From CAZXCQ01 sp964639275 (GTDB lineage: Bacteria > Desulfobacterota > DSM-4660 > Desulfatiglandales > Desulfatiglandaceae), in NCBI GenBank assembly GCA_964639275.1, contig CAZXCQ010000008.1, forward strand, positions 1 through 41,517: 41,517 bases of DNA, in the 5' to 3' direction. Within the stretch, counting starts at the first letter, position 1, and each line of letters opens with the position of its first letter. Made by a program: the position numbers and the translations under genes. The notes under the pieces are model-generated. The model searched no databases and was not told where the DNA came from. It was given only the letters and a program-made list of their open reading frames with translations. Below, piece after piece: positions 25,383 through 34,500 of the stretch.

Positions 25383-26709
25383 AGCGCTCGTTGTGTTTCT
25401 AAAATACCCCGAAGCAGGGAGGGTCAAGAGCAGGCTCGGGAGAGACATCGGCCCTCAAAACGCAACAAGCCTCTACCAGAAACTCCTGAGGCGCACCCTG
25501 GGAATCGCCTCGGATTTCAAGCTCTCCCAAGATAGGGAAGACGGTCTCGACCTGTTTCTCTTCTTTTCCCCTCTGGGGCGAGAGGCGATGCTGAGGAAGG
25601 CCTATCCCGGTCCGTGGGAATTTGTCCCCCAGGCCAACGGACATCTGGGGCAAAGGATGGAGCTGGCCTTTAGGGGTCTCTTTGACAAAGGGTATCGGGA
25701 GATCGTCCTTATTGGAACCGACGTGGCTGATCTTATGGTCTCCGATCTGATGGGTGCCTTCCGATCCCTCGGAGGAGGCGAGGTCGCCCTGGGGCCGGCA
25801 CACGACGGGGGCTTTTATCTGATTGGGCTGACCGTGCCCTTTGAAAAGGTATTCCGGTTCGACTCCTGGTCCCATTCTTCTATATTTAAAAGAACCCTGC
25901 GGTGCCTTGACGACTGCGGTCTTCCCGTCAGGACCCTGACAGAGAGAAGGGACATCGATCGGGGCGAGGACCTGATCCACCTAAGGGGTCAACCGTTTTT
26001 TTTTGAAAAAGTATCGATCATCATACCCTTTACAGGCAAGGTGGGCCAATTATCCCCCTTGATCGACTCCCTTGAGGCACAACTGTGGCCGGGTGATGAG
26101 GTCATCGTCGTTCAGGGGAACGAATCCCTTGGGTGGAGAACCGAGGACATCACCCCCAACACACGCCTTGTCTCAGGACCCAGGGGACGGGGGATTCAGC
26201 TCTCTCACGGCGCCAGACTGGGAGGAGGGAGTCTTTTTTGGTTTCTTCATGCCGATACTCTGCCGCCTCCCAACTTTGGTTATCACATCAGAAAGCTCTC
26301 ACAGGCCACTGACACGGCACTGGGTTGTTTTAAACTCGACTATGGAGCCTCACGCCTCTCTCTGCAACTGGTGGCCAGGTGGGCCAACCTGCGTACGCGA
26401 TACCTGAAACTGCCTTACGGTGACCAGGGGCTCTTTTGCCGCAGGGAGGTCTTTGAAAAGGCCGGAGGGTTTAGGAAGGCGTTTCTGTTTGAAGATGTGG
26501 ATTTTGTTAGGGCCTGCAGGAAACTGGGAAAGATCATGGTTATCCCCCAGCCCTTGCGTTCGTCTCCGGAGAGGTATTTAAAGAAGGGGATCCTTCGAAC
26601 CTCACTTAAAAATCATCTTCTGATGCTTCTCTACTTTATAGGCATGAATGACAGGAGGCTCTATTCGCTTTACTACGGAAGGGAGAATGCAGGGGGGAAA
26701 AGCGATTAG
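25366..26709 (+). CDS. Fused DUF2064-type transferase and family 2 glycosyltransferase
   Basis: 447 residues. Residues 1 to about 205 match the TIGR04282-type nucleotidyl/glycosyltransferase-like family (VFLKYPEAGRVKSRLG, IGTDVADL, GPAHDGGFYLIGL, DIDRGEDL). Residues about 210-447 are a GT-A family 2 enzyme of the TIGR04283 type (VSIIIPFTGK, GRGIQLSHGA, FLHADTLPPP, YGDQGLFCRREVFEKAGGF, FEDVDFVRACRKLG). The two families are usually neighbouring genes and carry an arsenosugar label in databases, which I regard as unproven here. ATG 25366 lies within the end of the methyltransferase gene. Confidence 0.82.
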   Translation: MVPSRKALVVFLKYPEAGRVKSRLGRDIGPQNATSLYQKLLRRTLGIASDFKLSQDREDGLDLFLFFSPLGREAMLRKAYPGPWEFVPQANGHLGQRMELAFRGLFDKGYREIVLIGTDVADLMVSDLMGAFRSLGGGEVALGPAHDGGFYLIGLTVPFEKVFRFDSWSHSSIFKRTLRCLDDCGLPVRTLTERRDIDRGEDLIHLRGQPFFFEKVSIIIPFTGKVGQLSPLIDSLEAQLWPGDEVIVVQGNESLGWRTEDITPNTRLVSGPRGRGIQLSHGARLGGGSLFWFLHADTLPPPNFGYHIRKLSQATDTALGCFKLDYGASRLSLQLVARWANLRTRYLKLPYGDQGLFCRREVFEKAGGFRKAFLFEDVDFVRACRKLGKIMVIPQPLRSSPERYLKKGILRTSLKNHLLMLLYFIGMNDRRLYSLYYGRENAGGKSD

Positions 26710-26724
26710 GATAAGGAGGTCTTT

Positions 26725-28134
26725 ATGCAAGGGGAAAACACAAAGATCGTCTGTACCATTGGTCCCGCGACCGATAGCAAAAAGATCCTGAGACAGCTCA
26801 TCACGGCCGGTATGAATGTGGCACGGCTCAATTTCTCGCATGGCTCGCACAAGGGCCATGAAAAGGTGATCCGCTCCATCCGAGAACTCTCAGCAGAATT
26901 GGACAAACCAGTCGCCATCCTTCAGGATCTCCAGGGGCCAAAGATACGAACCGGTGAGTTTAGAGGGGAAAGTGTCGAGCTAAAGAAGAACGAGGAGTGG
27001 ACCATAACGACACGTGGAGTAAAAGGGGAACCCGGGCTTATTCCCACAACCTACCGAGGCATCGTAAATGACCTCACGAAGGGGGATACCATATTGATCG
27101 ATGATGGTCTGATCGAGCTCAGGGTATTGTCCAAAGACAAGACACAGATTTATTGCAAGGTGGTTAGCGGGGGTATCCTGAGTGCGCATAAGGGAATCAA
27201 TCTGCCCGGCGTTACAACCAGCATCCCTTCTCTGACCAAAAAGGACAGGGAGGACTTGGCCGTTGGCATCGAGATGGGGGTGGATTACGTGGCCCTTTCA
27301 TTTGTTCGCAGCGCGAAAGACATAAGGGCACTCAAACGATTCCTCAGGAAGAAAAAGGCCGACATCCCGGTTATTGCCAAGATCGAAAAGCCACAGGCCC
27401 TTCGGGAACTGGAAGGGATACTCGATGCCTGTGAAGGAATTATGGTGGCACGGGGGGATCTGGGGGTTGAGCTTTCCCCCGAGAAGGTGCCGATCGAGCA
27501 AAAGAGGATGATCCGAATGGCAAACGAAAAGAGGAGGCTGGTGATCACCGCCACACAGATGCTTGAGTCCATGACAGACCATCCACGCCCGACCCGGGCC
27601 GAGGCCTCAGACGTGGCCAACGCCATCCTGGATGGAACAGACGCGGTCATGTTGTCCGCCGAGACCTCGGTTGGCCAATACCCGGTGGGGTCGGTCAGGA
27701 TGATGAAGAAGATCGCGCGGGAGACGGAAGCCAGTTTTGTCCCCAGGCCCTTTTATGGCCATAAGCCCTCCAGTTTCCCGGATGCCGTCTCAGAGGCCGC
27801 TTGTATGGCAGCGGAAAGCCTCGGTCTAAAGGCGATCGTGGCCTTTTCCCAGTCGGGGTTTACCGCGGCCCTCATTTCCAAGTACAGACCCCCGGTTCCG
27901 ATCATCGCCTGTACCCCTGATGAGGAGGTTCAACGACGCCTGGCCCTGCACTGGGGAGTGGACGCAAGGGTCATACCCCACTTAAGTGACACAGACAAGA
28001 TGATCGAAACGGTAGAGGGACTCCTCCTGGCGCAGAGGCTTGCCAGGAAGGGAGATAAGATCGCTATCCTGGCTGGTGCACCCCTCGAGGCGAGGGGAAA
28101 GACAAACATGATGAAACTGCATGTGCTGGAATAG
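26725..28134 (+). CDS. pyk: Pyruvate kinase
   Basis: 469 residues catalysing PEP + ADP to pyruvate + ATP. Diagnostic segments: TKIVCTIGPATDS, MNVARLNFSHG, LQDLQGPKIRTGEF, the catalytic region AKIEKPQAL, MVARGDLGVELS, ITATQMLESM and the RAEASDVANAILDGTDAVMLSAET signature (only fragments quoted). AAGGAGG lies seven bases before the ATG. Sixteen bases downstream of the glycosyltransferase fusion and likely in the same transcript. Confidence 0.96.
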   Translation: MQGENTKIVCTIGPATDSKKILRQLITAGMNVARLNFSHGSHKGHEKVIRSIRELSAELDKPVAILQDLQGPKIRTGEFRGESVELKKNEEWTITTRGVKGEPGLIPTTYRGIVNDLTKGDTILIDDGLIELRVLSKDKTQIYCKVVSGGILSAHKGINLPGVTTSIPSLTKKDREDLAVGIEMGVDYVALSFVRSAKDIRALKRFLRKKKADIPVIAKIEKPQALRELEGILDACEGIMVARGDLGVELSPEKVPIEQKRMIRMANEKRRLVITATQMLESMTDHPRPTRAEASDVANAILDGTDAVMLSAETSVGQYPVGSVRMMKKIARETEASFVPRPFYGHKPSSFPDAVSEAACMAAESLGLKAIVAFSQSGFTAALISKYRPPVPIIACTPDEEVQRRLALHWGVDARVIPHLSDTDKMIETVEGLLLAQRLARKGDKIAILAGAPLEARGKTNMMKLHVLE

Positions 28135-28212
28135 AGGAGCGAAGGTAAAGACAGAATGGGGTGACGTCGGCAATTTTAGTCACTTATAAACAACAAGACC
28201 AAGGAGGCCGCC

Positions 28213-28848
28213 ATGAGTAAGATAATCTATATCCAGGCATCACCCCGAGGAGAGCGATCCTACTCCGTCTCGGTCGCAGATGCCTTTGTCGTCGCTTACA
28301 GAGAGGTCAATCCGGGAGATGAGATTACCACAATCGATCTTTTCAACAAGCAACTGCCTGCGTTTGACGGTCTGGCACTCCAGGCCAAGTATACTATCCT
28401 TCATGGCCTAAAACACTCTGATGAGGAACTGGCTGCGTGGCGGGCAGTGGAGGATCTGATCGAGGAATTCAAGTCGGCCGACAAGTATGTGATGGCCGTT
28501 CCCATGTGGAATTTCCACCTTCCTTACCGGTTAAAGCACTATCTGCATATCCTGGTGCAGCCCACCTATACCTTCAGTTTCTCACCGGAAGAGGGATACA
28601 AGGGATTGGTCACGGGCAGACCGATTTTTATCGCTTATTCCCGTGGCGGAGAATATCCTCCAGGCAGCGATAGTGAGGCCTTTGATTTTCAGACAAAGTA
28701 CCTAGAATTCATCCTTGGCTTTATCGGTTTCACAGACATCCGTAAGGTGGTAATCGAGCCGACTCTGACAGGGGGGGCAGATCTGGCCAAGGAAAGGAGA
28801 CAGGCAGCCATTGCAAAGGCCAAAGAAATGGCCAGGTCCTTCATTTAA
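28213..28848 (+). CDS. azoR: FMN-dependent NADH-azoreductase
   Basis: 211-residue flavodoxin-like fold protein of the AzoR/AcpD family: IYIQASPRGERSYSVSVADAF binds FMN phosphate, VPMWNFHLPYRLKHYLH is the active-site signature and AYSRGGEY a further marker. A quinone/azo reductase, probably protecting against electrophilic quinones. AAGGAGG precedes the ATG. Its 3' end overlaps by eight bases with the convergent dipeptidase gene. Confidence 0.92.
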   Translation: MSKIIYIQASPRGERSYSVSVADAFVVAYREVNPGDEITTIDLFNKQLPAFDGLALQAKYTILHGLKHSDEELAAWRAVEDLIEEFKSADKYVMAVPMWNFHLPYRLKHYLHILVQPTYTFSFSPEEGYKGLVTGRPIFIAYSRGGEYPPGSDSEAFDFQTKYLEFILGFIGFTDIRKVVIEPTLTGGADLAKERRQAAIAKAKEMARSFI

Positions 28849-29608
28849 TGACAAAATCAAAATAGCTATCTGGAAAGGGCTCTTTTCTCAGCGTAAAGTG
28901 CCACCATTCCTTGTCGTAATTCTTAAAACCATGTTTTTCCATCAAGGTCTTTAGCAATAACCGGTTGGCCCGCCGCTGTGGGCCTATCTGATTGCTGTCG
29001 GTCCATGACTGCTCACTAAAGCAGTCAAATCCCGTGCCCATATCAATGCTGTTATCCCGGAATCGTTTTCCTTCGGGTAGATCGCACCCACATAACCGCT
29101 GGCCATCAACGTAACGTTCTTGCTCCGGTACAGGGACAGGCACAACTGTCAGGTCAACGGTGCTGCCCCTGCTGTGTCCCGACCTTGAGGCAATAAAGCC
29201 GTCTTTAAAAAGGTTCTTCTTGTTGACAAAGGGATAGAACTCCTTTTTCATCTTGGTGTCAGATATGTCCTTTGCCCATTCCACAAAGTCATCCACGGCC
29301 CTTTGCGGCCGATAGCAATCGTAGACCTTTAGCGATAGGGAGAAGGCCCTCAGTTCCTCCTGGACCTCCTTGAGCGCGCTGGCAGCCTCTCTTGTGAGGT
29401 AGCATTTGGGTGCCAGATACCCCCTTATGGGCCTTCCGATAAAGTTGTGCGGGGTGTCATACCGGATGTCCAAGACGATGGAGGGGATCACTTCCTTCAC
29501 ATCCACAAATCCCTCCTGGATATTTCCGGATGAATGGCCTGGAGACGCAAAATAGGCCTGAATGATCAAACCCAGGCAAATCATAAAGATCAGGGATCTT
29601 GTCTTCAT
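28841..29608 (-). CDS. D-alanyl-D-alanine dipeptidase, VanX/DdpX (M15D) family, exported
   Basis: 255 residues with a signal peptide (SLIFMICLGLIIQAYFA, cleavage near SPGHS). Zinc ligands and catalytic residues are visible in SGHSRGSTVDLT (His, Asp) and EWWHF (Glu, His); DIRYDTPHNFIGR, VYDCYRPQRA and SIDMGTGFD complete the family pattern. Export favours murein dipeptide salvage over vancomycin resistance, and no van genes are near. Convergent with azoR. Confidence 0.9.
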   Translation of the reverse strand: MKTRSLIFMICLGLIIQAYFASPGHSSGNIQEGFVDVKEVIPSIVLDIRYDTPHNFIGRPIRGYLAPKCYLTREAASALKEVQEELRAFSLSLKVYDCYRPQRAVDDFVEWAKDISDTKMKKEFYPFVNKKNLFKDGFIASRSGHSRGSTVDLTVVPVPVPEQERYVDGQRLCGCDLPEGKRFRDNSIDMGTGFDCFSEQSWTDSNQIGPQRRANRLLLKTLMEKHGFKNYDKEWWHFTLRKEPFPDSYFDFVIK

Positions 29609-29864
29609 GGTACCTCAGCTACTACCAAGTTCACTTCTTGGACATTATTCGCGGTGATTACAACTTCTATAATGTACCAGACTTTGTCAAATAGTAACAT
29701 CCCAATAATTGGCAGTGAAACCCTTAGATGCCGGCGAAGGCCGGATGCCAGACCTTCTGACAATAAACATGTCTACCGCTAATTATTGAGCACGTACATT
29801 CCGGACAATTTGTGGTAGGATATATTCTAAATTGGATTCTATATTACATCTTGGAGGTGAAAAC

Positions 29865-30005
29865 ATGGGAAATTTGGGGACTTTAGGTATCTTTTTTGCC
29901 GGGTTTTTTGGTGGCTTAGGTATTTTTTTGGCTGCTTGTGGTTTGCTCTGGTGGTGCTCTCTTTATCAAAAGATAAATTTACCAAAACAAAAAAAGAACA
30001 GTTAA
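29865..30005 (+). CDS. Small single-pass membrane protein (46 aa)
   Basis: A short ORF with GGAGG seven bases before its ATG. It encodes MGNLGTLGIFFAG, a glycine/phenylalanine-rich transmembrane stretch ending LAACGLLWWC, and a basic tail (YQKINLPKQKKNS), giving an N-out/C-in type topology. No family recognised. AT-rich with a long upstream spacer (29609-29864) that holds only a small hairpin (CCGGCGAAGGCCGG near 29732). Confidence 0.6.
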   Translation: MGNLGTLGIFFAGFFGGLGIFLAACGLLWWCSLYQKINLPKQKKNS

Positions 30006-30066
30006 CCGACATGCAGTGGAGCAACAGAAGCACAAAAAGGCGAGTTTTTATCCGATTGAGGAAACG

Positions 30067-30639
30067 ATGAATAGAACCATTTGCTTGATGAGCGGGATAT
30101 TCAACTCCTGTTTATCTTCACTCTCGGCTGTTCCAGCGGGACAGATTCAAATCAAAAGCCGGTGTCAGAGTTCGAGGGAGGCTTTCTGTGTGTCACCAGC
30201 CCCAATTAACGGAACTGCGGCTGACAGCAGATCGGCTTTCTCATATGAGGTCAGCCCCAGCCGATGTGTGGCGCGTCAATCTGATCAGGACGGTCTGACG
30301 GCAGAGACAAACCACTATGTGGATTCATCCTGGGACGTTCCGGAAGAATATCTCCAGAGTGAAAGCTGGAAGGATTCCGAGGAAAGACGCGACAACCTGC
30401 TCGCTCTTGGTGAATCCTACAAGGGCACCATTGCCGCCAGGGTCATGATGGAGATATTTGATATCCCCAAGAGTCAAGGTGGCGCAACAGTTCATGACAC
30501 GACATATCAGGTTGTAGCGGTTCCATCGCAACTCAAGATATGGATTAAGATACCCGACTACCAGGATTGGGTCACGGTAGACCTCAACCCCTGTTCAACT
30601 AAAGCAAAGGGGTCATCCCGTCCCCTTTCGCCTTCGTAG
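30067..30639 (+). pseudogene. Decayed C45/choloylglycine-hydrolase-like amidase, C-terminal remnant
   Basis: From about 30,290 the frame carries LTAETNHYVDSSW, SEERRDNLLALGESYKGTIAA and TTYQVVAVPSQLKIWIKIPDY, resembling the C-terminal part of Ntn-type C45/linear-amide hydrolases (TNH.., S..R...L, final TxxxVVaxP). The N-terminal 60 codons in this frame are not family-like; another frame gives a lipoprotein-like LLFIFTLGCSSG followed by FEGGFLCVTSPN and a stop, so the gene is frameshifted and shortened. Relative to the second copy at 31436 the 3' end also lacks one base, which removes the natural stop. Confidence 0.5.
30547..30612 (+). repeat. Direct repeat, left copy (amidase 3' end)
   Basis: About 66 bases from AAGATACCCGACTACCAGGA to AAGCAAAGGGG, about 75-80 percent identical by eye to 31439-31505. 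The two copies flank the PIN/Phd toxin-antitoxin pair. Confidence 0.75.
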
Positions 30640-30678
30640 TGGTGACATCTGGTCAACACCATCATAAGTGCCCACGGA

Positions 30679-31074
30679 TCAAGGTCTTCCCCAAATCAAC
30701 TCGACTTCATAGGCTTCGAATTGCTTGTCCACGGTCATGATGGTCAATTGTTCCAGTTGTGCCTGGGATATCAGCAGGCGATCAAAAGGGTCTCTGTGAT
30801 GCAAAGGCAGGGATGCCACGCGAAGAGCGTGGCTGTGGCTAATGGGAAGTGGCGTTATGGCGTCTCGCGTCAATCTTGGAGGAACAAATTTTTCCGGAGC
30901 TTCTGGGAGCGGCAACCTGCCGAGCGAATACTTGATAGCGATCTCCCAACTGCTGGCTGCAGACAAAAAGACTTCATTATGACCGTCCATAATGAGCTGT
31001 TGCGCCGTGGGCGACAATTTTTCCAGGGTCGTTATCCACCACAGCCAACAATGGGTATCAAGCAGTATTCTCAT
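30679..31074 (-). CDS. vapC: PIN-domain toxin (VapC family)
   Basis: 131-residue predicted RNase toxin. Acidic active-site residues typical of PIN domains occur in LLDTHCWLWW (Asp), SWEIAIK (Glu) and HHRDPFDRLLISQA (Asp pair), with a last acidic position in MTVDKQFEAY. The ATG overlaps the antitoxin stop by four bases. Acts with the Phd-type protein encoded just upstream. Confidence 0.9.
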   Translation of the reverse strand: MRILLDTHCWLWWITTLEKLSPTAQQLIMDGHNEVFLSAASSWEIAIKYSLGRLPLPEAPEKFVPPRLTRDAITPLPISHSHALRVASLPLHHRDPFDRLLISQAQLEQLTIMTVDKQFEAYEVELIWGRP

Positions 31075-31304
31075 GCCTCAAAATCATCCAGTACTTCTGC
31101 AGGCAACGGTGCATCAAAATCATCCGGAACCACAAATCTGCCCCTGTCCAAACCCGGTCTGCGCTTCAAAACGGGTTCTCTCCACGGGACCAGCCGTGCG
31201 ACGGGCTTGCCGGCCTTTGATATAATGATCTCTTCTCCGGCTGAAACCCTGGTTAGCAATCTTGAGAGGTGGGTTTTTGCCTCATGAACATTGATCATTT
31301 GCAT
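31071..31304 (-). CDS. Phd/YefM-family antitoxin
   Basis: 77 residues beginning MQMINVHEAKTHLSRLL, with SAGEEIIISKAGKPVARLVP, the standard Phd/YefM DNA-binding half, and a C-terminal toxin-binding tail ending EVLDDFEA. The ATG at 31304 has GGAG seven bases upstream. Expected to neutralise the PIN toxin and to autoregulate the pair. Confidence 0.88.
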   Translation of the reverse strand: MQMINVHEAKTHLSRLLTRVSAGEEIIISKAGKPVARLVPWREPVLKRRPGLDRGRFVVPDDFDAPLPAEVLDDFEA

Positions 31305-31435
31305 TCGTTGTCTCCATGACAAAATCAATCGGTTCTGGCATATAAAAACAGACTAAGCCATGGACTAAGTCAATGTCAAGGAGAAAGGTACACTTTGCTG
31401 GAAACTCAAAAACCTAAGTGCTTCCATACACATGG

Positions 31436-31505
31436 GTGAAGATACCCGACTACCAGGATTGGGGTAAGGTAGACCTGAAATGGCTGTTCAGCTGAAGCAA
31501 AGGGG
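31436..31505 (+). pseudogene. Second amidase C-terminal fragment / right direct-repeat copy
   Basis: Reads VKIPDYQDWGKVDLKWLFS then TGA, the natural C-terminus of the family represented by the remnant at 30067-30639. Nothing of the rest of the gene remains upstream; the interval 31329-31435 separates it from the antitoxin start. It shows the TA pair sits between two ends of the same gene or of paralogues. Confidence 0.6.
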
Positions 31506-31537
31506 GAATTTTTGCGCCTATATTACCATTTTTGTGG

Positions 31538-34500
31538 TCAGAGACGATGAAACTCTATCGTATTGATTTCAACCTCAGGGTAAACACCATCAATCTCTTT
31601 TTGAATTTCGATCGTCTTTTGGATGGCTGTTACAATTCTGCAATAATGCTTGATTTCGTCTGTTGATAATGTTCTTCCCTTTCGGTCCTTTAGCCATTTG
31701 TGGCAAACCTGGTATCCACCGATTTGATACTCCCATATCTTGTCTGAGATCCCTTCAAAATACTGGCCCTGGTTGAAATAGACCCGTCTCTCGTTTTTAT
31801 CATACCTCAGCTTTTCAACATTGTTATCGCCTTTTCCCTGGAATTTCGCAATGGGTGGATTGAGGTCTGATGGTCGAAGCAGGTGCAATCGGCTGAGCCT
31901 TTTTCCCTGGGTGGCCATAGCCGAAAATAGTTCACTGCTTTTCGTAAACGGGACTCTCGGGAAGTCAGACCTAAGGAACTCGGCATATTTTGTGCGGTAG
32001 ATTGTAGAATAGAGGACGGCGTAAACATAAGAGAAAATCATCTCAGGAGTTAGTGACTTTCCAAAACTTTCTGTTATATGTTTCACTATCTCAGGAGCCA
32101 GGTTCGACGTCTTTGAACTATATTCTGCCTGCGGTTCAAAAAGCATCAGGGTGCCACCAGAAGACCGTTTTTGAGGGTCGTTGTCTCTTTTGACGTAAAG
32201 ATAGAGCGGGAAGTTGACATTTCCGCCACGATAAAACAAATTAAAATCCTCCACGCAGTTGGAACAAAAGACAACATTCCAAGGTTTCTCTGTCCCAACA
32301 ACCTGTCCGGCCCTTCCAACACACAATGAAAGATTCTCCTGCAACATATGATGCATAACTTCAGGCCGTGGCATGCAATGAAAGCCTCGGGATTTGCCGG
32401 TATAATACGTATATCGTATGTCAAACGGTCTGTATAGAATTGGTACGATTTTGCTTTTGTCCAATCCACTGTCCAGCAAATCGTTCTGTGCCAGTTCCAC
32501 CTTCCAATCCCTTGCATCTTTTCCAAGTTTGTAAGCTGTCCTGGCCAAATCGTGATCCATTTTTACAAAACTTAGGACTGTGGTCCAAACCTCGTTAGGG
32601 CTCCAGTTAATCGTCAGTTTATCCCGGGCGGTAACAATACCGACACTGTTTACCGGGAAGATCTGGGTTATCTTCGGGAACCGTTCATATGCCTCCAGGA
32701 GCCCCTCATCCCTCGGGACAAAAAAATAGAATTCGGATTTTGGGGACAATCTCTTCCACTTGGTTTTTTTGATGTCATTTACCCGGAGCCATTCATATTT
32801 CTCATCCCTGAACCCCCATCTCTCCGAATGATAGACCTTGCACCCCTTTTCCCTTCGCCTTTTTACAAAAAGCGCAATGGCCACACCCTGGCGGATATCA
32901 AAGACATTTTCATCTTTGGAGCCGTCAGGACATTTCTCTTTCTTGAGGCTGTTGCCGTGCAGATCCAGGATATATATCTCGTTGAAGCTTTCCATCAATG
33001 AGTGGCGCATACCCCTGAAGGTGGGATTATCCAAATAGCTGTGATTGGTAATGAACCCCAAAATGCCTTCCCCTATCTGATCAATTTTCCACTGGGCAAA
33101 TCGGATGAATTTGACATAATCATCCTGCAACCATTTGGGATTTTTTTCTTTAAGCCAGCCCCCATCGATGACCTTGTAGGACTCTATGAGTTCTCCAATC
33201 CAGGTTTTTTGTTTTTTTGTTATCTTTTGCCTTGCCTTTTTGGTTTGAGCGATCAGCTTATGTGACACCCCGTCCTTTTGAATCTGATAATGGGAGGTGT
33301 ACCACTCGCCCTTTTTGAATTTCACTTCTTTGTCGCTTCTGTTGGCTGACATCCCGGAATATGGGGGATTCCCCAGTATTACCAGGATAGGCTGTTCCTT
33401 CTTCACTTTGCCAGCAAAATAGGATTCTTCCGAAAGTGAGGCCATGCCAGGAAGTTCTGTCTGTTCAAGGTCCTCCATTTCCAGGGTATTTGTGAGATAG
33501 AGCTTGAACCGGTCATCCTTTCGCAGTGAATACCCCAGTTCTTCTAAGAGAAAGGACATTTTTAGGTGACCCACCGCATATGGAGACATCATCAATTCAA
33601 AGGCATAGAAATTCTTAAGCGTATATTCCTTGATGAAATTCTTTTTTCCACCTTCCCCATAGTTTTCCACGAACTCTTCCACTGCCAGCTTTGTTGCCTC
33701 GGCCAAGAAAGTGAGCGTTCCTGCCGCAGGATCGAGGACGGTGACCGATTCGCTGGCAAACCCATCAGAACGATTAAACTGCTCTTTCAGAATATGATGG
33801 AGCGAACGTACAATATAGGAGACAACCGGTTCAGGCGTATAATACACACCTCTTTTTTCCCTGGTTTGAGGGTCATATTCAGCCAAGAATGTCTCATAGA
33901 AATGGACGATGGGATCTTTGCCCTTGCCTTCGTGGAAATAGGTGTGAAGGATTTTCTTCACATCAGTGACTGCCAGGACTTCGGAAATGTCGTCTACGAC
34001 CCACTCCATTTGTTGGGGCAGGTCTTCCAGGGAAACGAACCTGAAGACATCTCTCAGGATTCCGATTGTACGTGGGATAAGGTCATAGGCCAATTTCCTG
34101 TTGAAACCGTTAGTGGAACGAGTCCGTGCGGCAAAAAGTCCGTATGTGATTGTCTGTGAGTAAAGGTCGGCAAATTCCTGTTTTGTAAGGCCGCTTATGA
34201 GATATTTTTTGAACGCCTCGTAGAAACGAAAGACAAATCCTTTCTTGTCTTTCTCTTCATTTTCTAACTCCAGCTCAACGACCTCATCTCTCAAAAACCG
34301 GGTTCGCTTGGCAAGTTCAACGGCCAAGGACCTGGCATTGTGAACCTTGGGCAGTGAAAATGAAAAGAATTTATCAAGGAGTTCTAAGCATTCGGATTCT
34401 TTTTCAAGAGGCGGGACCGTCCGCAGCTCGTGGGCAATAAAGGGCCTGGCTACAAGGACCCTGTCAACCAAGTTGCCATCTCGGTATAGCCGGAATTCAA

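Noticed and set aside
30721..31287. 188-codon plus-strand frame over the toxin-antitoxin pair
   Set aside because: Overlaps two well-recognised genes on the minus strand; no start signal or family features.
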